A stretch of 64,000 bases of DNA from Obelidium mucronatum (Eukaryota; Chytridiomycota; Chytridiomycetes; Chytridiales; Chytriomycetaceae): positions 62,001 to 126,000 of the forward strand of contig JAIVFH010000040.1 in assembly GCA_025765595.1 (NCBI GenBank), written 5' to 3'. The position numbers and the translations under genes were made by a program. The notes beneath the pieces were generated by a model that made no database searches, had not been told where the DNA came from, and saw only the letters and a list, made by a program, of their open reading frames with translations. Positions 12,769 through 23,739 of this stretch are shown here, piece after piece (the stretch's first letter is position 1; every line of letters starts with the position of its first letter).

Positions 12769-14876
12769 ATGGCAGAAGACTTTGTGGTTCTCGAAGGCAA
12801 GAAGAATGCTTCTGCTCTGTCCTTGATCAATGACGAGTTCCGCGATATCGATCAGACCCCTGTTTCCAAAATGGAGCTCACGGTAGGTGGCTTCAGTGGA
12901 TATCAGCTCTACGAAAAGAGAGTTAAACCGATTCTTTTTACTTGAAAAGGCTTTCTACATCATGGGTGCTGCCATGGACCCAGCGCAGTAAGTATTCATA
13001 GACTGGCATCCCTTCGGCTTGAAATAAGTACATCTCAAAGACGTACCACTTTAAAACAGATTCGGAGCAGTTGGCTTCTTCATTCCGCTCATTGTTCAAA
13101 CTCTTACTGCCGGTTACGGATACACTCGAGGTGAGTAATGAGTTTGAGTTTTCTGTCATATTAACAAAATCATTCACTCTCAGCGGACCACTCCATCCCA
13201 TGTGATATTACTGGAAGCTATACTTGTGACGTCCAGTTTGCTGGCACTTGGGTTGACACTACATCATTGTTCTTTTACGGCGTCGTCGTCAGCACCATCA
13301 TTCAAGCCTTCATTTTCATTTGTTTTGGATCTGTTGCAGACCACAACGGTATGCAAGCCGCATTTGCCATTCTGAAAGTAATTTTAACCACATTTTCTAC
13401 ATTCCAGCTTACAGAAAGACTCTTTGGATTATCTTTTCAGTTCTGGGATCAGTTTGCTGTTTATTGTTCCCTGCATTGGTCAGCTACTCCATGTTTACGT
13501 TCGGCTGGATTCTCACGATTATTATTGGAGTTTGCTTGGGGGCTTGTTGGATGCTCGTCTACGCATATCTTCCACTTCTGGCCAGGAACCATCGTTGAGT
13601 GTTCATTTAAGTTCATGGATTCCACCAAAAATACTCAACACAGTTTTCAAAATAACAAACAATACACAGCCGACTTTCTTGCAAAAGCCGAATCTCCTGA
13701 CGCGACGCGGGAACTCCTTCTGGCGGACTTGGACTCAATCACTAATACAATTTCCTCAAATGGATTTATTTGGATGTATTCCTCGACACTTGGGTTTCTC
13801 TTACTTGTGATTGTATTTGCCTTGTTTTACACACCAGCCGGATCACTACCCCCAACGTATGCATTGCAGCTTGGTGTTGCCTTGTTTGGAATAGTCTGGC
13901 TAGCAGGAGTTTTGTTTGTAAACAAGCATTTGAGAACGCGTCCTGGGCCCCCATTTCCAGCCAATTCCAACGTGATGACATATTCTACCAAGAAGGGTTT
14001 GTGTTTTCACTCGTATAAAAACTCTGTTGGGTTTGCTAAATATTCTAGCACCACAGTTTTCACGGCTTTCTCCAAAGCCAGTAAGCTACGCCATCTGTTT
14101 TTCTTTCTGATTGGTTGGTTCTTTTATGGAGACTCGTTCTACAGTTAAGAATTATTTTATTTTATCTTATGCTTCTGATATTCTTGCTAACTCATCCTTC
14201 CCACCCCACAGCTCTCTCCTCAGTTGCAATCCTATGGGCCCAATCCCATCTCGGATTCACAACAAAAGACACCCTCGTCCTCGCCGTAATCGTCCCCGTC
14301 TGCGGAATCCTCGGAACCTACCTCTGGAAACGTATCCAAGACTACACCCAAATCAGCTCCAAACGAGTCCTCCTCCTCCAAAACACCATCTACAGTATCA
14401 TCCCCTTATGGGGCTGCTTGGGCCTCATCCCAGGCTCTCCTTTAGGTTACCAGACGAAAATCGAGATTTACATTGCCAGCGCGGTACACGGGTTTTTACT
14501 TGGTGCCACGCAAAGCACGTGTCGTAGTTTGTTTGCGCAGTTGTTGCCGCCGGGTTCTGAGGCTGAGTTTTACAGTTTGTATGAGATTACGGATAAGGGG
14601 AGTGCATGGGTGGGTCCGCTTGTGGTTGCTGCGATTGATAATTCGGGGGTGAATAAGCTTTATTCAATGGTTTTCTTGGGGCTGCAGTTTTTGGTTTCGT
14701 TGTGGGTGTTTTCGTTTGTGAATGTGGAGAAGGGGATTGACGATGGGAGAGGAGTTTGGGAAGGCGGAGAGGGAGAGGGAAGGGTTGTAATTAGCTGGCT
14801 AGTTTTGTGTAGTGTTTGGCATTGGGATACTAGGAATCGCAGAATAGAGTCCAAAATGAAAAAAAAAAATGAGTAA
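12769..14876 (+). CDS. Atg22-like vacuolar MFS effluxer, copy 2
   Basis: This gene is a divergent paralogue of copy 1 with eight exons that I can place: 12769-12882, 12950-12987, 13060-13130, 13184-13348, 13408-13593, 13670-13996, 14057-14143 and 14212 to the end. Splicing gives MAEDFVVLEGKKNASALSL, FGAVGFFIPLIVQTL, ADHSIPCDITGSYTCDV, AYRKTLWIIFSVLGSV, LARNHPDFLAKAE, RPGPPFPANSNVMTYSTKK and GATQSTCRSLFAQLLPPGSE followed by YSLYEITDKGSAWVGP. This is the full Atg22-type transporter expected to export solutes from the vacuole. Near 14750 an extra G relative to the other copies (GAGAGGAG against GAGAG) shifts the last codons. The expected end DDGREFGKAERERE is therefore replaced by an unrelated tail; this may be a real polymorphism or a sequence error. 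Confidence 0.87.
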
Positions 14877-14968
14877 AATACTGAGTTTTAACCGGCTTGT
14901 TCTACTAGTGCACATCCCGCATTCAGCTTTCGACCATATCAAACTCTCTATCAAATCGCAACGAAAGA

Positions 14969-15327
14969 GTGGGAATCTTGAAGCTGATTGACGCAGGTAC
15001 CTTAGTTCATCATCCACACTCAACACTTCTCAACCAAACACCACAACCTTGTTTTCCAGCTTGGGCCGAAGATGCCCGCCAGAAGCTAGAACGAATGCCA
15101 GAGAAAATAGAAGTTTCCTCGGAACCGCGAACCGCACTAGGGTCTATTCAAACTCGGATCACCGTGAAAAGGCCATGCAAAGCGCCGCTGTCCAGAATGC
15201 AAAGGAGACAAAGAAGCTTCACATTACTCAAGCAAGAACTGGAAAAAATGTGGCAGCATTCGAAATCAGGCGTGAAGCGGGTACGGCGGGGACATCTAAA
15301 CTGTAACTTTGGAAAGGGGCCGCTGAT

Positions 15328-15360
<33 letters not shown>

Positions 15361-16026
15361 ACAGACGTACAAAGAAAAAGCAGCAAAACTAAGAGCGTTT
15401 CTCGAGAAGCGGAAAGGACTAGTACAGGAAAAAGAGCGTACTACAGCCTTCTCTGCAAACCCCGCTCTGCAAAACACGTGGCAGAAAGTCTCTTGAAACC
15501 ATTGTCAGCGTTCGGTCGATATGCCTGAAGCAAGAGACATTAAGCTGCCTGCCGATAGCGATTCGGATGTTGTGATTGGCGCATTCAAAAGGCTTCAGGA
15601 AGATTGGAAGCAATTGCCTGAATTGGAGAAGGAGGTACTGATGGTTTTTGGTTTTTTATGTGTGGAAACCGCGTTTTTGGAATCGACGATTGATTTTTCA
15701 ACGAAAACAGCCGTATATGCTTGAAGCAGAGACTCAGGAAGCAAAGTACAATATCGAACGATTCAAATTGACAGCAGTGAGTAATTGTTGAATGATTTTG
15801 ACACCATGATTCATGATTACTTATTATTTTTTAAGGAAACAACAACCGATGAAGAACTCAAAGAGAGATCATTAAAAAGCTGAAAAGGGAAGAACGGAGG
15901 CTTGAGTTGCTTTTGACTGAAAAGAAATCGAGATCACTCATGGACATGGAGGCTGCTATTGCGGGAAAGTCGAAGCAAGCGCTTAGAAAATGGAGAGAAA
16001 AGCAAGAAAGAAAAGGATTGATATAA
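14969..16026 (+). CDS. small coiled-coil protein, several exons, function unknown
   Basis: I do not recognise this gene. Coding signal is seen in pieces: LLKQELEKMWQHSKSGVKR spliced across a T-tract intron to TYKEKAAKLRAFLEKRKG, then MPEARDIKLPADSDSDVVIG with AFKRLQEDWKQLPELEKE (from 15521), PYMLEAETQEAKYNIERFKL (15716 on) and IIKKLKREERRLELLLTEKK ending QALRKWREKQERKGLI at 16026. All are rich in Lys, Glu, Leu and Arg, as in a long coiled coil. The frame breaks near 15495 and at about 15873 (one base), so exon linkage and the N-terminus are uncertain. It ends only 16 bp before the start of the segmental duplication. Confidence 0.5.
15329..15359 (+). repeat. 31-nt poly-T tract in an intron
   Basis: An uninterrupted run of 31 T residues stands directly before the acceptor GACAG of the coiled-coil gene. 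It may serve as an extreme polypyrimidine tract, or be the trace of a reverse-strand poly-A insertion. Confidence 0.8.
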
Positions 16027-16117
16027 ATGGATATATGCGGACTGTTTGGGCAATTCCTTCTTTTGATTGGTTGTTAAAAAACATCTTGCAAAATTTAATA
16101 CAGTGCGTATCACTACG

Positions 16118-16734
16118 ATGGCACAAGTCAATGTCACAGCAGACACAATCGTTCCAGCCGGAAAGATTCTCCTTGCATGCGTCCCTATCAATTTAAAATA
16201 CAGCAGAGTTGACGACTTGTTTCCTTCTGGTCTGTCTGGCCGGCTTGATCAAGCAATTTACAGTGCCCGTATCAAACATCTCAACACAGTTCTTGCTCAA
16301 AAACGCCGGCTCTGGAATATAATTAACATCGTTACGAAAATTCTGGTAGTCACTCCGTTACTGGTGCTAGCCATTCTCCAGATTGCTCAAACTGCATACT
16401 TCAACACTGACACATTCATCTTGGTTGTGTTTATATCCTTCTTTGCTATTTTCACTATCCCAATAGCCTATTTGGTAATTACCCATGCATTCCCCGTCGT
16501 TTCGCTAGAGCGTCTCACGTCATTTGAATACTAAAACTTGCTTTCAAGACCAAACGTGAATGTGACGGACTGATCAGAGAATGGAACAAGGAAGATGAAC
16601 AACTTGGAGTATCTTACGAAACCCAAAGGAATGACACGTGGTTTGTGAACCCTTTTACAACCGCAGAAAGCATGAATCTGTTGGATAGAGTGTCGATGCA
16701 GTTGGTGGTGTTTAGAGCCCAAGAAACAGCCTAA
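16118..16734 (+). CDS. small membrane protein with two TM segments, unit 1
   Basis: The two exons (16118-16474 and 16549-16734) join at TTG|GTAATT ... TTCAAG|ACC and give about 180 residues. The N-terminal part is MAQVNVTADTIVPAGKILLA, followed by two adjacent hydrophobic helices (ILVVTPLLVLAILQIAQ and ILVVFISFFAIFTIPIAYL), then a soluble tail TKRECDGLIREWNKEDEQLG ending VSMQLVVFRAQETA. I do not recognise the family. A very similar intact copy lies at 27374-27990, the only gene that appears unharmed in both duplication units. The short intron and the short hydrophilic termini suggest an organelle or ER membrane protein, but this is inference. Confidence 0.75.
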
Positions 16735-16826
16735 CCACACGTAAAAAAAAAAAAACGAAATTGAAAAAGGAATAATATATGCTCTACATGAACAGTCGAT
16801 AACCTCATAAATATGAAGCTTCTTTT

Positions 16827-17423
16827 TTATAAATAAAACCGTTGCCGAAACCCTTGTTCATCAAACACTCGACCAAACCCATCCCCTTTGTCTTGGATTC
16901 CTACCATCTCTGGTTCCATCTTCCAGTATACATCCAAATTAAAGAAGCATCCCTCAGTTTCAAAGCCCGGATACTCTGGCGGAGCAGCCAACCACACCCC
17001 ATCTTTTTGCATATGCCTCCGATCCGATGCAAAGGTGGTAATATATTCCTTTGCCTTCACGACTCGATAATATCGATGGAACAAGGACAAGTCATTGTCG
17101 GGAGTTGATTCAAGAAGTGGGCAGGCCAATTCTATGTACGTTTCGAAGGGACATGGGAACGGCAGAGTGGAATCCAGGTCATACACCCATACTCCGGTGG
17201 TTTTAATTATGACTGCAAAGACATGGTAGTCCCAGACCACCGGGTTTCCTCTTGTTTGGTGCCATAGCGGGACAGATTGATTTGGATTGGACACAAAAAC
17301 GGCATATGCATCGAGGTGGGTGTCGCTAGTTGAAGAGAGTATTCGTTTCAGGAGAAGGAATGTGTTTTCTTCGCAGTAACTTGGTGTGTGCGTGAAGTCG
17401 GACTTCTTTGATTGTGTTTCCAT
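16827..17423 (-). CDS. NTAQ1: protein N-terminal glutamine amidohydrolase
   Basis: NTAQ1 converts N-terminal glutamine to glutamate, the first step of the Arg/N-degron pathway for tertiary destabilising residues. The single-exon product (198 aa from METQSKKSDF) has the catalytic Cys in SYCEENTFLLLKRILS, the His in VVWDYHVFAVI and the Asp in WVYDLDSTLPFPCPFETYIE. The conserved C-terminal FASDRRHMQKDGVW and PEYPGFETEGCFFNLDVYWK are also present. The length matches the family (about 200 aa). I chose the ATG at 17423 because it gives the usual short lead before the Cys motif; the longer upstream reading runs into the kinase remnant on the other strand. The unit-2 counterpart (28056-28639) is broken. 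Confidence 0.93.
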   Translation of the reverse strand: METQSKKSDFTHTPSYCEENTFLLLKRILSSTSDTHLDAYAVFVSNPNQSVPLWHQTRGNPVVWDYHVFAVIIKTTGVWVYDLDSTLPFPCPFETYIELACPLLESTPDNDLSLFHRYYRVVKAKEYITTFASDRRHMQKDGVWLAAPPEYPGFETEGCFFNLDVYWKMEPEMVGIQDKGDGFGRVFDEQGFRQRFYL

Positions 17424-17466
17424 CTCAAAAAAAGTTACTTGCGCTTCTTCTCGCAAAAGCGAGTGA

Positions 17467-17683
17467 TTCATTCCAGCCGCCGACGTAATCAACAAGACCG
17501 AGGCGCTTGGAAGAAGAGGTTTTGGCAGTGTTTACTCTGGACTCGTCAATCCCAAAGCCATCAAGTTGAAGGGTTGCCTTCTGGTACAACATGAAGCATC
17601 CAAATATTACTCGACTTTTTGGAGTGAGCATCAATGAGCGCGTTTGGGCGAAGCGACTTGGGGAAACTGTACCGAGGTGGTAA
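17467..17683 (+). pseudogene. protein kinase N-lobe remnant, unit 1
   Basis: The sequence encodes FIPAADV-INKTEALGRRGFGSVY-SGLVNPKAIKL, then loses frame where the unit-2 copy reads on to FWYTLKHPNITRLFG. This is the glycine-loop and beta-3 lysine region of the TKL-like kinases found at 21552-23716, but the catalytic loop and C-lobe are absent. Relative to unit 2 it has a 3-bp deletion and an 8-bp deletion; the latter causes a frameshift. It is a degraded fragment of a kinase gene. Confidence 0.75.
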
Positions 17684-17784
17684 AAAAGTTGTTCAAAACT
17701 ATTCCAAAGTTCACTATCGCTGCCAACCAAGGAAAGTCTTAGGAAACGCAGATGCACAGAATAACTCTTGTTTTTAGTACGAGG

Positions 17785-17904
17785 ATGGCAACGGCGCTGC
17801 TTAGGACTATTCCAAAGCAGTGGAATGGGTCGCGCTTGCTGCTTAAGGGACAAAAGAACTTGGGTCGTTTGTACGAGAACGGCAAGTCTAGAACCCAACT
17901 ATAG
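17785..17904 (+). CDS. short ORF, function unknown
   Basis: A 39-residue reading frame starts MATALLRTIPKQWNGSRLLL and ends with KSRTQL. A splice-acceptor-like TTTTTAG precedes it, so it could be an exon of something larger. The unit-2 copy (29010-29128) has a one-base deletion (GGGCAAAAG for GGGACAAAAG) that changes its C-terminal half. No family is recognised, and it may not be a gene. Confidence 0.3.
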   Translation: MATALLRTIPKQWNGSRLLLKGQKNLGRLYENGKSRTQL

Positions 17905-18025
17905 CAAATTATTAAGAAATTCTGTCCGTTTTACTCGAAAAAGTGTCATGTGAAATGAAAAGTAAGCTGTGTTGATCTGCTGCAGGCTGAGAGATTGTTC
18001 TTGTGAAGAGTATTCAAAAAGACCA

Positions 18026-18785
18026 ATGAACAAACAACACGATGAAGACGCACCAAGCGCCAATGTGCCAAAGCTGATTGTATTCGACCTCGACGGGACA
18101 GTGTGGTGGTTCGCGTCCTTGTCTTGCCATCAAAGAGTCGTCTTGGTACTTATCTTTGTTGGATAGGCCTGAGATGTACATGTTGCCTGGGGGTCCCTTC
18201 CGTGCAGATCCAAAGACGGGAAACGTCTTTTGCGGCAAACCAAACAATCCAACGCCGGTCTACCTCCTCGAACAGACCAGACCCATCATGCAACTACTCA
18301 TGCACGATCCCCAGTTTGCACACAGTGAGCTGGCGATTTCGAGCTGCACTGATGAACCCAGTTGGGCGCAGGAATGCTTGCGTTTGATGGAGGTGGGGAC
18401 TGTTTTCGACTTTATCTTGGCCCCAGTCTGGTTCTGACAGTTTGACTCGATAGGTAGAACCAGGCGTGAGTGTCAAGAGTCGCTTTCGCTATGAGCAAAT
18501 CAGCAAGACTTCGAAACGAAATCACTTTATTGCATTGCAGAAGCAAACTGGCCTTGCATTCAAAGAAATGGTTTGTTTGATAATATTCCCACAATGATGA
18601 TCTCATAATCTCATTAACTCAACCCCCTTTTGACTTTTTATGAACAGATCTTCTTTGATAATGAAAGGGGTCGCGTTAATGAAGTGAGGCCTTTGGGTGT
18701 CACTGCTGTGTATTGTCCAGACGGGCTGACTATGGATGTGTGGAACAAGGGGATCGCAGAATGGAAAAACAACCAGGAACTCTAA
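18026..18785 (+). CDS. MDP1: magnesium-dependent phosphatase 1 (HAD superfamily)
   Basis: MDP-1 is a small HAD phosphatase acting on phosphotyrosine or sugar-like substrates; fructosamine-6-phosphatase activity is reported for the family. The product begins MNKQHDEDAPSANVPKLIVF and contains the nucleophile motif DLDGTVWWPEMYMLPGGPF once the intron 18109-18167 (donor GTTCGC, acceptor GATAG) is removed. It continues VYLLEQTRPIMQLLM, ISSCTDEPSWAQECL (HAD motif II), EPGVSVKSRFRYEQISKTSK (Lys motif) and, after a further intron, IFFDNERGRVNEVRPLGVTA (metal-binding motif), ending WNKGIAEWKNNQEL. All HAD motifs are present. The second Asp of the usual FFDDE motif is Asn (FFDNE). The unit-2 copy has lost exactly this motif. 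Confidence 0.9.
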
Positions 18786-18840
18786 CCTCGCTCGAACATC
18801 ATTTAAGTATTGAAACGCAAAGGCAATCGAATTAATTAAA

Positions 18841-19076
18841 TTACCTTGTTTTTGTGAAACTGTGACTTTCTGTTAGCCAATGCTTAATTGCCAACAAGGT
18901 CGTAGCCGCTTGTTGGACAGAGTCGGCGGTGTCGCAGCATTGCTTCTGTTCCTGAAATGCGAATTCTGCCCCGTTGCCTGTTTGGTTCTTGCAAACATTC
19001 GCGGGTCTACCAGAATCATCGTCAACGAAACAACCGCCGTACTCATTTCGAGATGACGCAGCAATGCTAATACGCT
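18841..19076 (-). CDS. possible exon of a small Cys-containing protein, unit 1
   Basis: One minus-strand frame is open for about 78 codons and reads SRNEYGGCFVDDDSGRPANV, CKNQTGNGAEFAFQEQKQCC and DTADSVQQAATTLLAIKHWL. It has four cysteines and no ATG; a splice acceptor (TATTAG) could stand before it. The composition looks like a small secreted protein, but I recognise no family. In the unit-2 copy (30058-30293) one CAA codon has become TAA. It could be an exon of a real gene, a remnant, or chance. Confidence 0.3.
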
Positions 19077-19180
19077 ACGTATCTTAGGCCGCTGCTTTGG
19101 AAGCCGTTTCGATTTCCAGTAAATTTGAACAAGGTGTCAAGCTGTCATTGTTCTTATATAACCCCAATCAAAAAATCCCA

Positions 19181-21038
19181 ATGGCAGAAGAGAGTATGGC
19201 GAGCAATGGTCAACAGGTTTCATTGGATGTCACGGATAGTAAAGGGAGATCCTCTGTTGGCTTGATAAATCGAGGATTCTTTGATATCGACAACACACCC
19301 GTTTCCGAGTCTGAACTGAGGGTGACTAGCTATAATTTTGTCTGACAAAGAATTTAAAAATAACAACGCGAAAGGCGTGGTTTATAAGCGCTGCAGCTAT
19401 TTACCCAATTACGTGTGTATTTGAATACTGTCACTTGTACTTGTGAGACTGACGTTCGAATGGCAGATTCGGTGGACTTTCCTTCTTTATTCCCTTGATT
19501 GTGCAGGCTTTATCGGCTGGAAGCGGTTTCGTGCATGTCGACCATACAATTCCATGTAACACAACTTCAAGTTATACATGTGACATTTACTTTGGCGGAG
19601 CCTGGTTGGATGTTACGGCCTTCTATTTCTATAATGTCGCAATTGCCACAGCTATTCAAATGGTTATATTCATCACTTGCGGATCGATTGCAGATCATCG
19701 AGGTACCTATTGAATCTCCACATTTTATTCCAACCATGCTAGCCTGAATAGATTGGCGAAAATCAATTTATTTATGGAGTTCTCTTCTTGGTGGAACTTG
19801 TTGCTTGTTATTCCCAGTGCTGATAAGGAATGGTGAGAATTGCTGTTTGGGAATACTTATTGAAACTCCTTCAGATCACTACATCTACGCTTGGATTTTG
19901 ACCATCATTATAACTGTTTGCATTGGGATTTGTTGGATGCTCGTGTATGCATATCTTCCTGTTATCGCAAGAAACCATCCAGACTTCCTGGCGAAAGTGG
20001 ATACTGCTGAAGCAACGAAAGACACAGTTCTCCGCGAATTAGACTCAATAACTAACTCAATTTCATCACGGCAATTTGTATGGATGTATGTCGCAGCTTT
20101 GCTTGGAATGGCTGCCATGATTGTATTGGCTCTGGTCTACTCTCCAAGCCAGCCGCTACCAGAAACATATGCGTTACAAATCGGAATAGCGCTTTTTGGA
20201 GTGATCTGGTTAGGTGGTGCCCTTATTGTCCGCAAGTATTTGAGAGCCAGGCCTGGACCGTTATTTCCCATCGACGCCAATATTTTTACATTCTCCACGA
20301 AAAATGGCAAGTCCTATAGGCATTTACTCCAACCTTTTATATAACTGTTCTTTCCAACAGTGCTTCGCACAATCAAAAAGGCAAATCAAATGAAGCAACT
20401 GTTCACCTTCTTAATTGGTTGGTTTATGTTCAGTGATTCTTTTCAAAGTTGAGTCAATTGAACTTGAGTAAGACTGTGCTCTCCAACACACTAAATTTTC
20501 TTCGATAGCTCTTAGCAGTGTGGCGGTGCTTTGGGCCCAATCCCAACTTGGCTTCACAACTAAAGATTCCCTAATCTTGGCTGTTGAAGTTCCTCTGGCA
20601 GCGGGAATTGGTGTTATCATGTGGCGCAAGCTTCAAGAATATACTAAAATAACCTCCAAAACCCTTCTCGTGATTCAATCGGGTCTATATACAATTGTTC
20701 CGTTATGGGGAGTACTTGGATTTATACCAGGAATCCCAGTTGGCTATCGAACCAAACTTGAAATCTTTGTGTTTTCAGCTTATCACGGAATCTTATTGGG
20801 AGGAAGCCAGAGTACTTGCCGGTCGCTGTATGCTCAACTTATTCCACCGGGATCTGAGGCAGAGTTCTTCAGTTTGTACGAAATAACAGATAAAGGTAGC
20901 GCTTGGTTGGGCCCACTTGTGGTTGCTGCTATAAATAACTCTGGGGCAAACAAACTGTATTCAATGGTGTTTTTGGCTGCCCAGTTTGGTTTGGGTTTTA
21001 TTGCCTTCTCACTGGTGGATGTCAAGCAAGGGAATTGA
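19181..21038 (+). CDS. Atg22-like vacuolar MFS effluxer, copy 3 (unit 1)
   Basis: Exons can be placed at 19181-19321, 19375-19412, 19467 to about 19701, 19747 to about 20307, 20361-20457 and 20509 to the end. The product starts MAEESMASNGQQVSLDV and includes FGGLSFFIPLIVQALSAG, CGSIADHRG, VIARNHPDFLAKVDTAE, RPGPLFPIDANIFTFSTKN and the hallmark GGSQSTCRSLYAQLIPPGSE. It is a typical Atg22 family transporter. The intron after FSTKN uses a GC donor (AATG|GCAAGT), conserved in copy 4. At the 3' end GTCAAGCAAGGG replaces GTCAACAAGGG of copy 4. This frameshift stops the protein at 21038, about 22 residues short of the expected end, outside the transmembrane core. Confidence 0.85.
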
Positions 21039-21551
21039 GGATGGACGAGAGTTTGGGAAAGCTGAAAGGGAAAGAGATCCTGCGTTGTCTTAGATGTACG
21101 GAAAATTAAAGTCTATTTTTAGATCAATTGAGCTTTGTAGCGTCTACTATTTTTTGTTGTGTTGGATTTATGACAGTCAGTGTCAACTTTCTTGCAATGC
21201 CAAACGCCAATTCACTAGTTCCAGCTGCGTTGTCACCAATACCACTGGGATCTGCCTCCCATCATCGTACAAAGGCTGGTTCATGATTCTCCAACTATCT
21301 TCGCTCCCTAAGGAACCAGTACTTAAATGTACCAAACCGTGTGTCTATGGGCTAGAGTGGACATTGTTTCTACTTGTCGCTTCTAAGTAAAATGCAAGGG
21401 CAATGTTAAGACTTTATCAGTCTTATTGATGGTACTTGCACTTGGCAGTTAAAAGTGTTTTATTATCAGCCCACACTTGCAAAGAATGTCACAGCGTAGG
21501 TTGGATTGCAAGCCAACACAGGACTGATTACCGGTTTGATAAGACTGCTAC
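21039..21551. other. intergenic region with possible Cys-rich exon remnant
   Basis: Between the Atg22-like gene and the convergent kinase gene I see one stretch (about 21166-21390, +) that could encode a Cys-rich peptide (YDSQCQLSCNAKRQF, SSSCVVTNTTGICLPSS). It has no clear start, and the unit-2 copy is altered by indels and a stop. Nothing else is recognised. Confidence 0.25.
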
Positions 21552-23716
21552 TTATTGCTGGTCTGGATCATCTTCACTAGCCGCCAGTGAAGATGTTTCA
21601 AACATGGCAGATGTTCTTGCAGGGACAATGGGTGATACTAATCGAGCTGACATTGACTTGGATAGCGAGATTAAATCTGAGTGATCCTGAATAGTCTTAA
21701 CAATCTCTTCAAAAGACGGTCGTTTGGTTGGGTCTTGGTCCCAGCAAGCTTGAATCAACGACCACTCCCAAGAATCCTCGGGGATTTGGTCCGGCTGGCT
21801 TTCCGGACGTTCACCGTTTCTAACCCATGTTGCAATAATGTTTGGATATAGCACGTCATTGAACGGTTGAACTTCAGAAAGAATCTCATAGACGGTCATG
21901 GCAAAGGAGTAGACATCGTGAGCTGTGGTGGCCTTATAGTTTCGGCCAAACGATTCGGGCGGAGAGTATCGCATTGTTTCATGCGATTGACAAGATAAGC
22001 TAGAGGAATCAAGGAAACGACGAGAAAGCCCAAAGTCTGAAATCTTTGCAATCCCATCATAGCCTACAACATCAGCAGAAATAGTGTCAAAAATGGAGCA
22101 AATATCACCCTTCCCTCTCAGAATCACCTACCAATCAGGACTTTACGCGGATTCAAGCTAGCGTGAATAACCGGGTTTGTTTGCGCGTGGAGATACTTGA
22201 ATGCCTGAGCAATCTGCAGGATCCAACACATCTTGACCTCCTTGGATACTGGCTCTTCGTCGTTTACATTGTAAAGACGACTGATGAGACTTGTTTTGGC
22301 TCGTTCAATGATAAACACTGGATTGCCACAATCGTCGACGCTGACCCCATAGAACGGAGTGATGTTGGGATGTCTCAGGGTGTGCCAGATGGAAGCTTCG
22401 CTCTTGGCCATCTTGATGGCTCTGGGATCAACAAGTCCCGCGATGGTTCTGATTGCGACAGGGTTAATTCCGTAGTAGCCAGAAAAGACCTCCCCAAAGT
22501 ATCCTCGCACAAGCAGTTCAGCCCTGTTGATTGTGACTTCAGCGGCTGGAATGAACCACACGCTGTCTTTGAACGCATTGATCACTGTGGATGCAGAAGA
22601 AAACGTGAGAAGGCGGGGAAAGTTAGTAACAGTAAGGGGTAATAAGAGACACTCACTATTTTTAAACAGGGAGGGAGATTGGCGACCGAGTTTTGGTATA
22701 TCCGCGTGATCCTGGATAATTTTGACGATCTCTTCAAAGGATGGTCGTTCGGTTGGGTCTTGACGCCAGCAAGCTTGAATCAACGACCACTCCCAAGAAT
22801 CCTCTGGGATTTGGTCTGGCTTGCTTTCTGGTCGCTCACCGTCTATAACCCATGTTGGAATCACCTCTGGAACGACAGCGTCGTCAAATGGTTGAATGTT
22901 CGACAGAATCTCATAGGCAGTCATGGCAAAGGAGTAGACATCGTGAGCCGTGGTGGGCTTGTACTTTCGGCCAAACAATTCGGGCGGAGAGTATCGAATT
23001 GCTTCATGCGCTCGGAGAGAGGAGGTATGGGAAGCAAGAAGGCGACGAGAAAGACCAAAGTCCTTAATCTTTGCAGTCCCATCATAATCTAAAACATGAG
23101 ATATTGAGAAACTGTGTCAAAAATACACCCGCCCTCAAAATCACCTACCAATCAGCACATTGCGCGGATTCAAGTCAGCGTGAATAACCGGGTTTGTTTG
23201 CGCGTGGAGATACTTGAATGCCTGGGCAATCTGCAGGATCCAACGCATCTTAACCTCCTTAGATACTGGCTCCTCGCCGTTTGCACAGTAAAGACAACTA
23301 TACAGGCTTTTTTCAGCTCGTTCAATGATCAACGTTGGATTGCCGTGTTCATCGACAGCCACCCCGTAGAGCTGAGTGATATTGGGATGCTTTAGGGAGT
23401 ACCAAAGAGTAGCCTCGCTTTTTGCCGTCTGGACGGCTTCGGGGTTATCCAGTCCCGTGATGGTCTTGATTGCGACAGGGATGGTTCCGTAGATGCCAGG
23501 GTACACCTCCCCGTAACCTCCTTTTCCAAGCGGCTCAGCCTTGTTGGTTACAACGTCAGTGGCTGGAATGAACCACACGCTGTCTTCGTACGTATCGCTC
23601 ACTGTGGGTGCAGAAGAAAGCGTGAGAAGAGTGACAGTGAGGGGCAACAAGAGACACTCACTCTTTTTGATTAATTTAAGACGCGTTTCCTGAACTTCAA
23701 AATTGAAACACGCCAT
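21552..23716 (-). CDS. tandem TKL-like protein kinase with C-terminal pseudokinase, unit 1
   Basis: One gene encodes two kinase domains in a row. Domain 1 has LGKGGYGEVYPG, the beta-3 lysine in PVAIKTITG, the catalytic loop IHADLNPRNVL, then across an intron KIKDFGLSRR and the TKL-type RYSPPELFGRKY and DVYSFAMTAYEIL. After ERPSFEEIVKIIQDHADIPK and an intron, domain 2 begins (DSVWFIPAAEVTINRAELLV). There the glycine loop is VRGYFGEVFSG, the lysine is arginine (PVAIRTIAG) and the catalytic loop reads IHASLNPRKVL. The Lys, Asp and Asn needed for catalysis are all replaced, while KISDFGLSRR is kept. It should therefore work as a kinase regulated by, or scaffolded through, a pseudokinase. The start MACFNFEVQETRLKLIKK at 23716 splices to MSDTYEDSVWFIPA. 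No receptor or TM segment is visible. The acidic tail is ETSSLAASEDDPDQQ. Confidence 0.85.
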
Positions 23717-23739
23717 TTCAATTTGGGTTTCGGATTGAA

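Noticed and set aside
16067..16534. Longer reading of the two-TM gene ending in FPVVSLERLTSFEY
   Set aside because: The tail is intron sequence; a GTAATT donor and TTCAAG acceptor give a longer protein conserved in both units.
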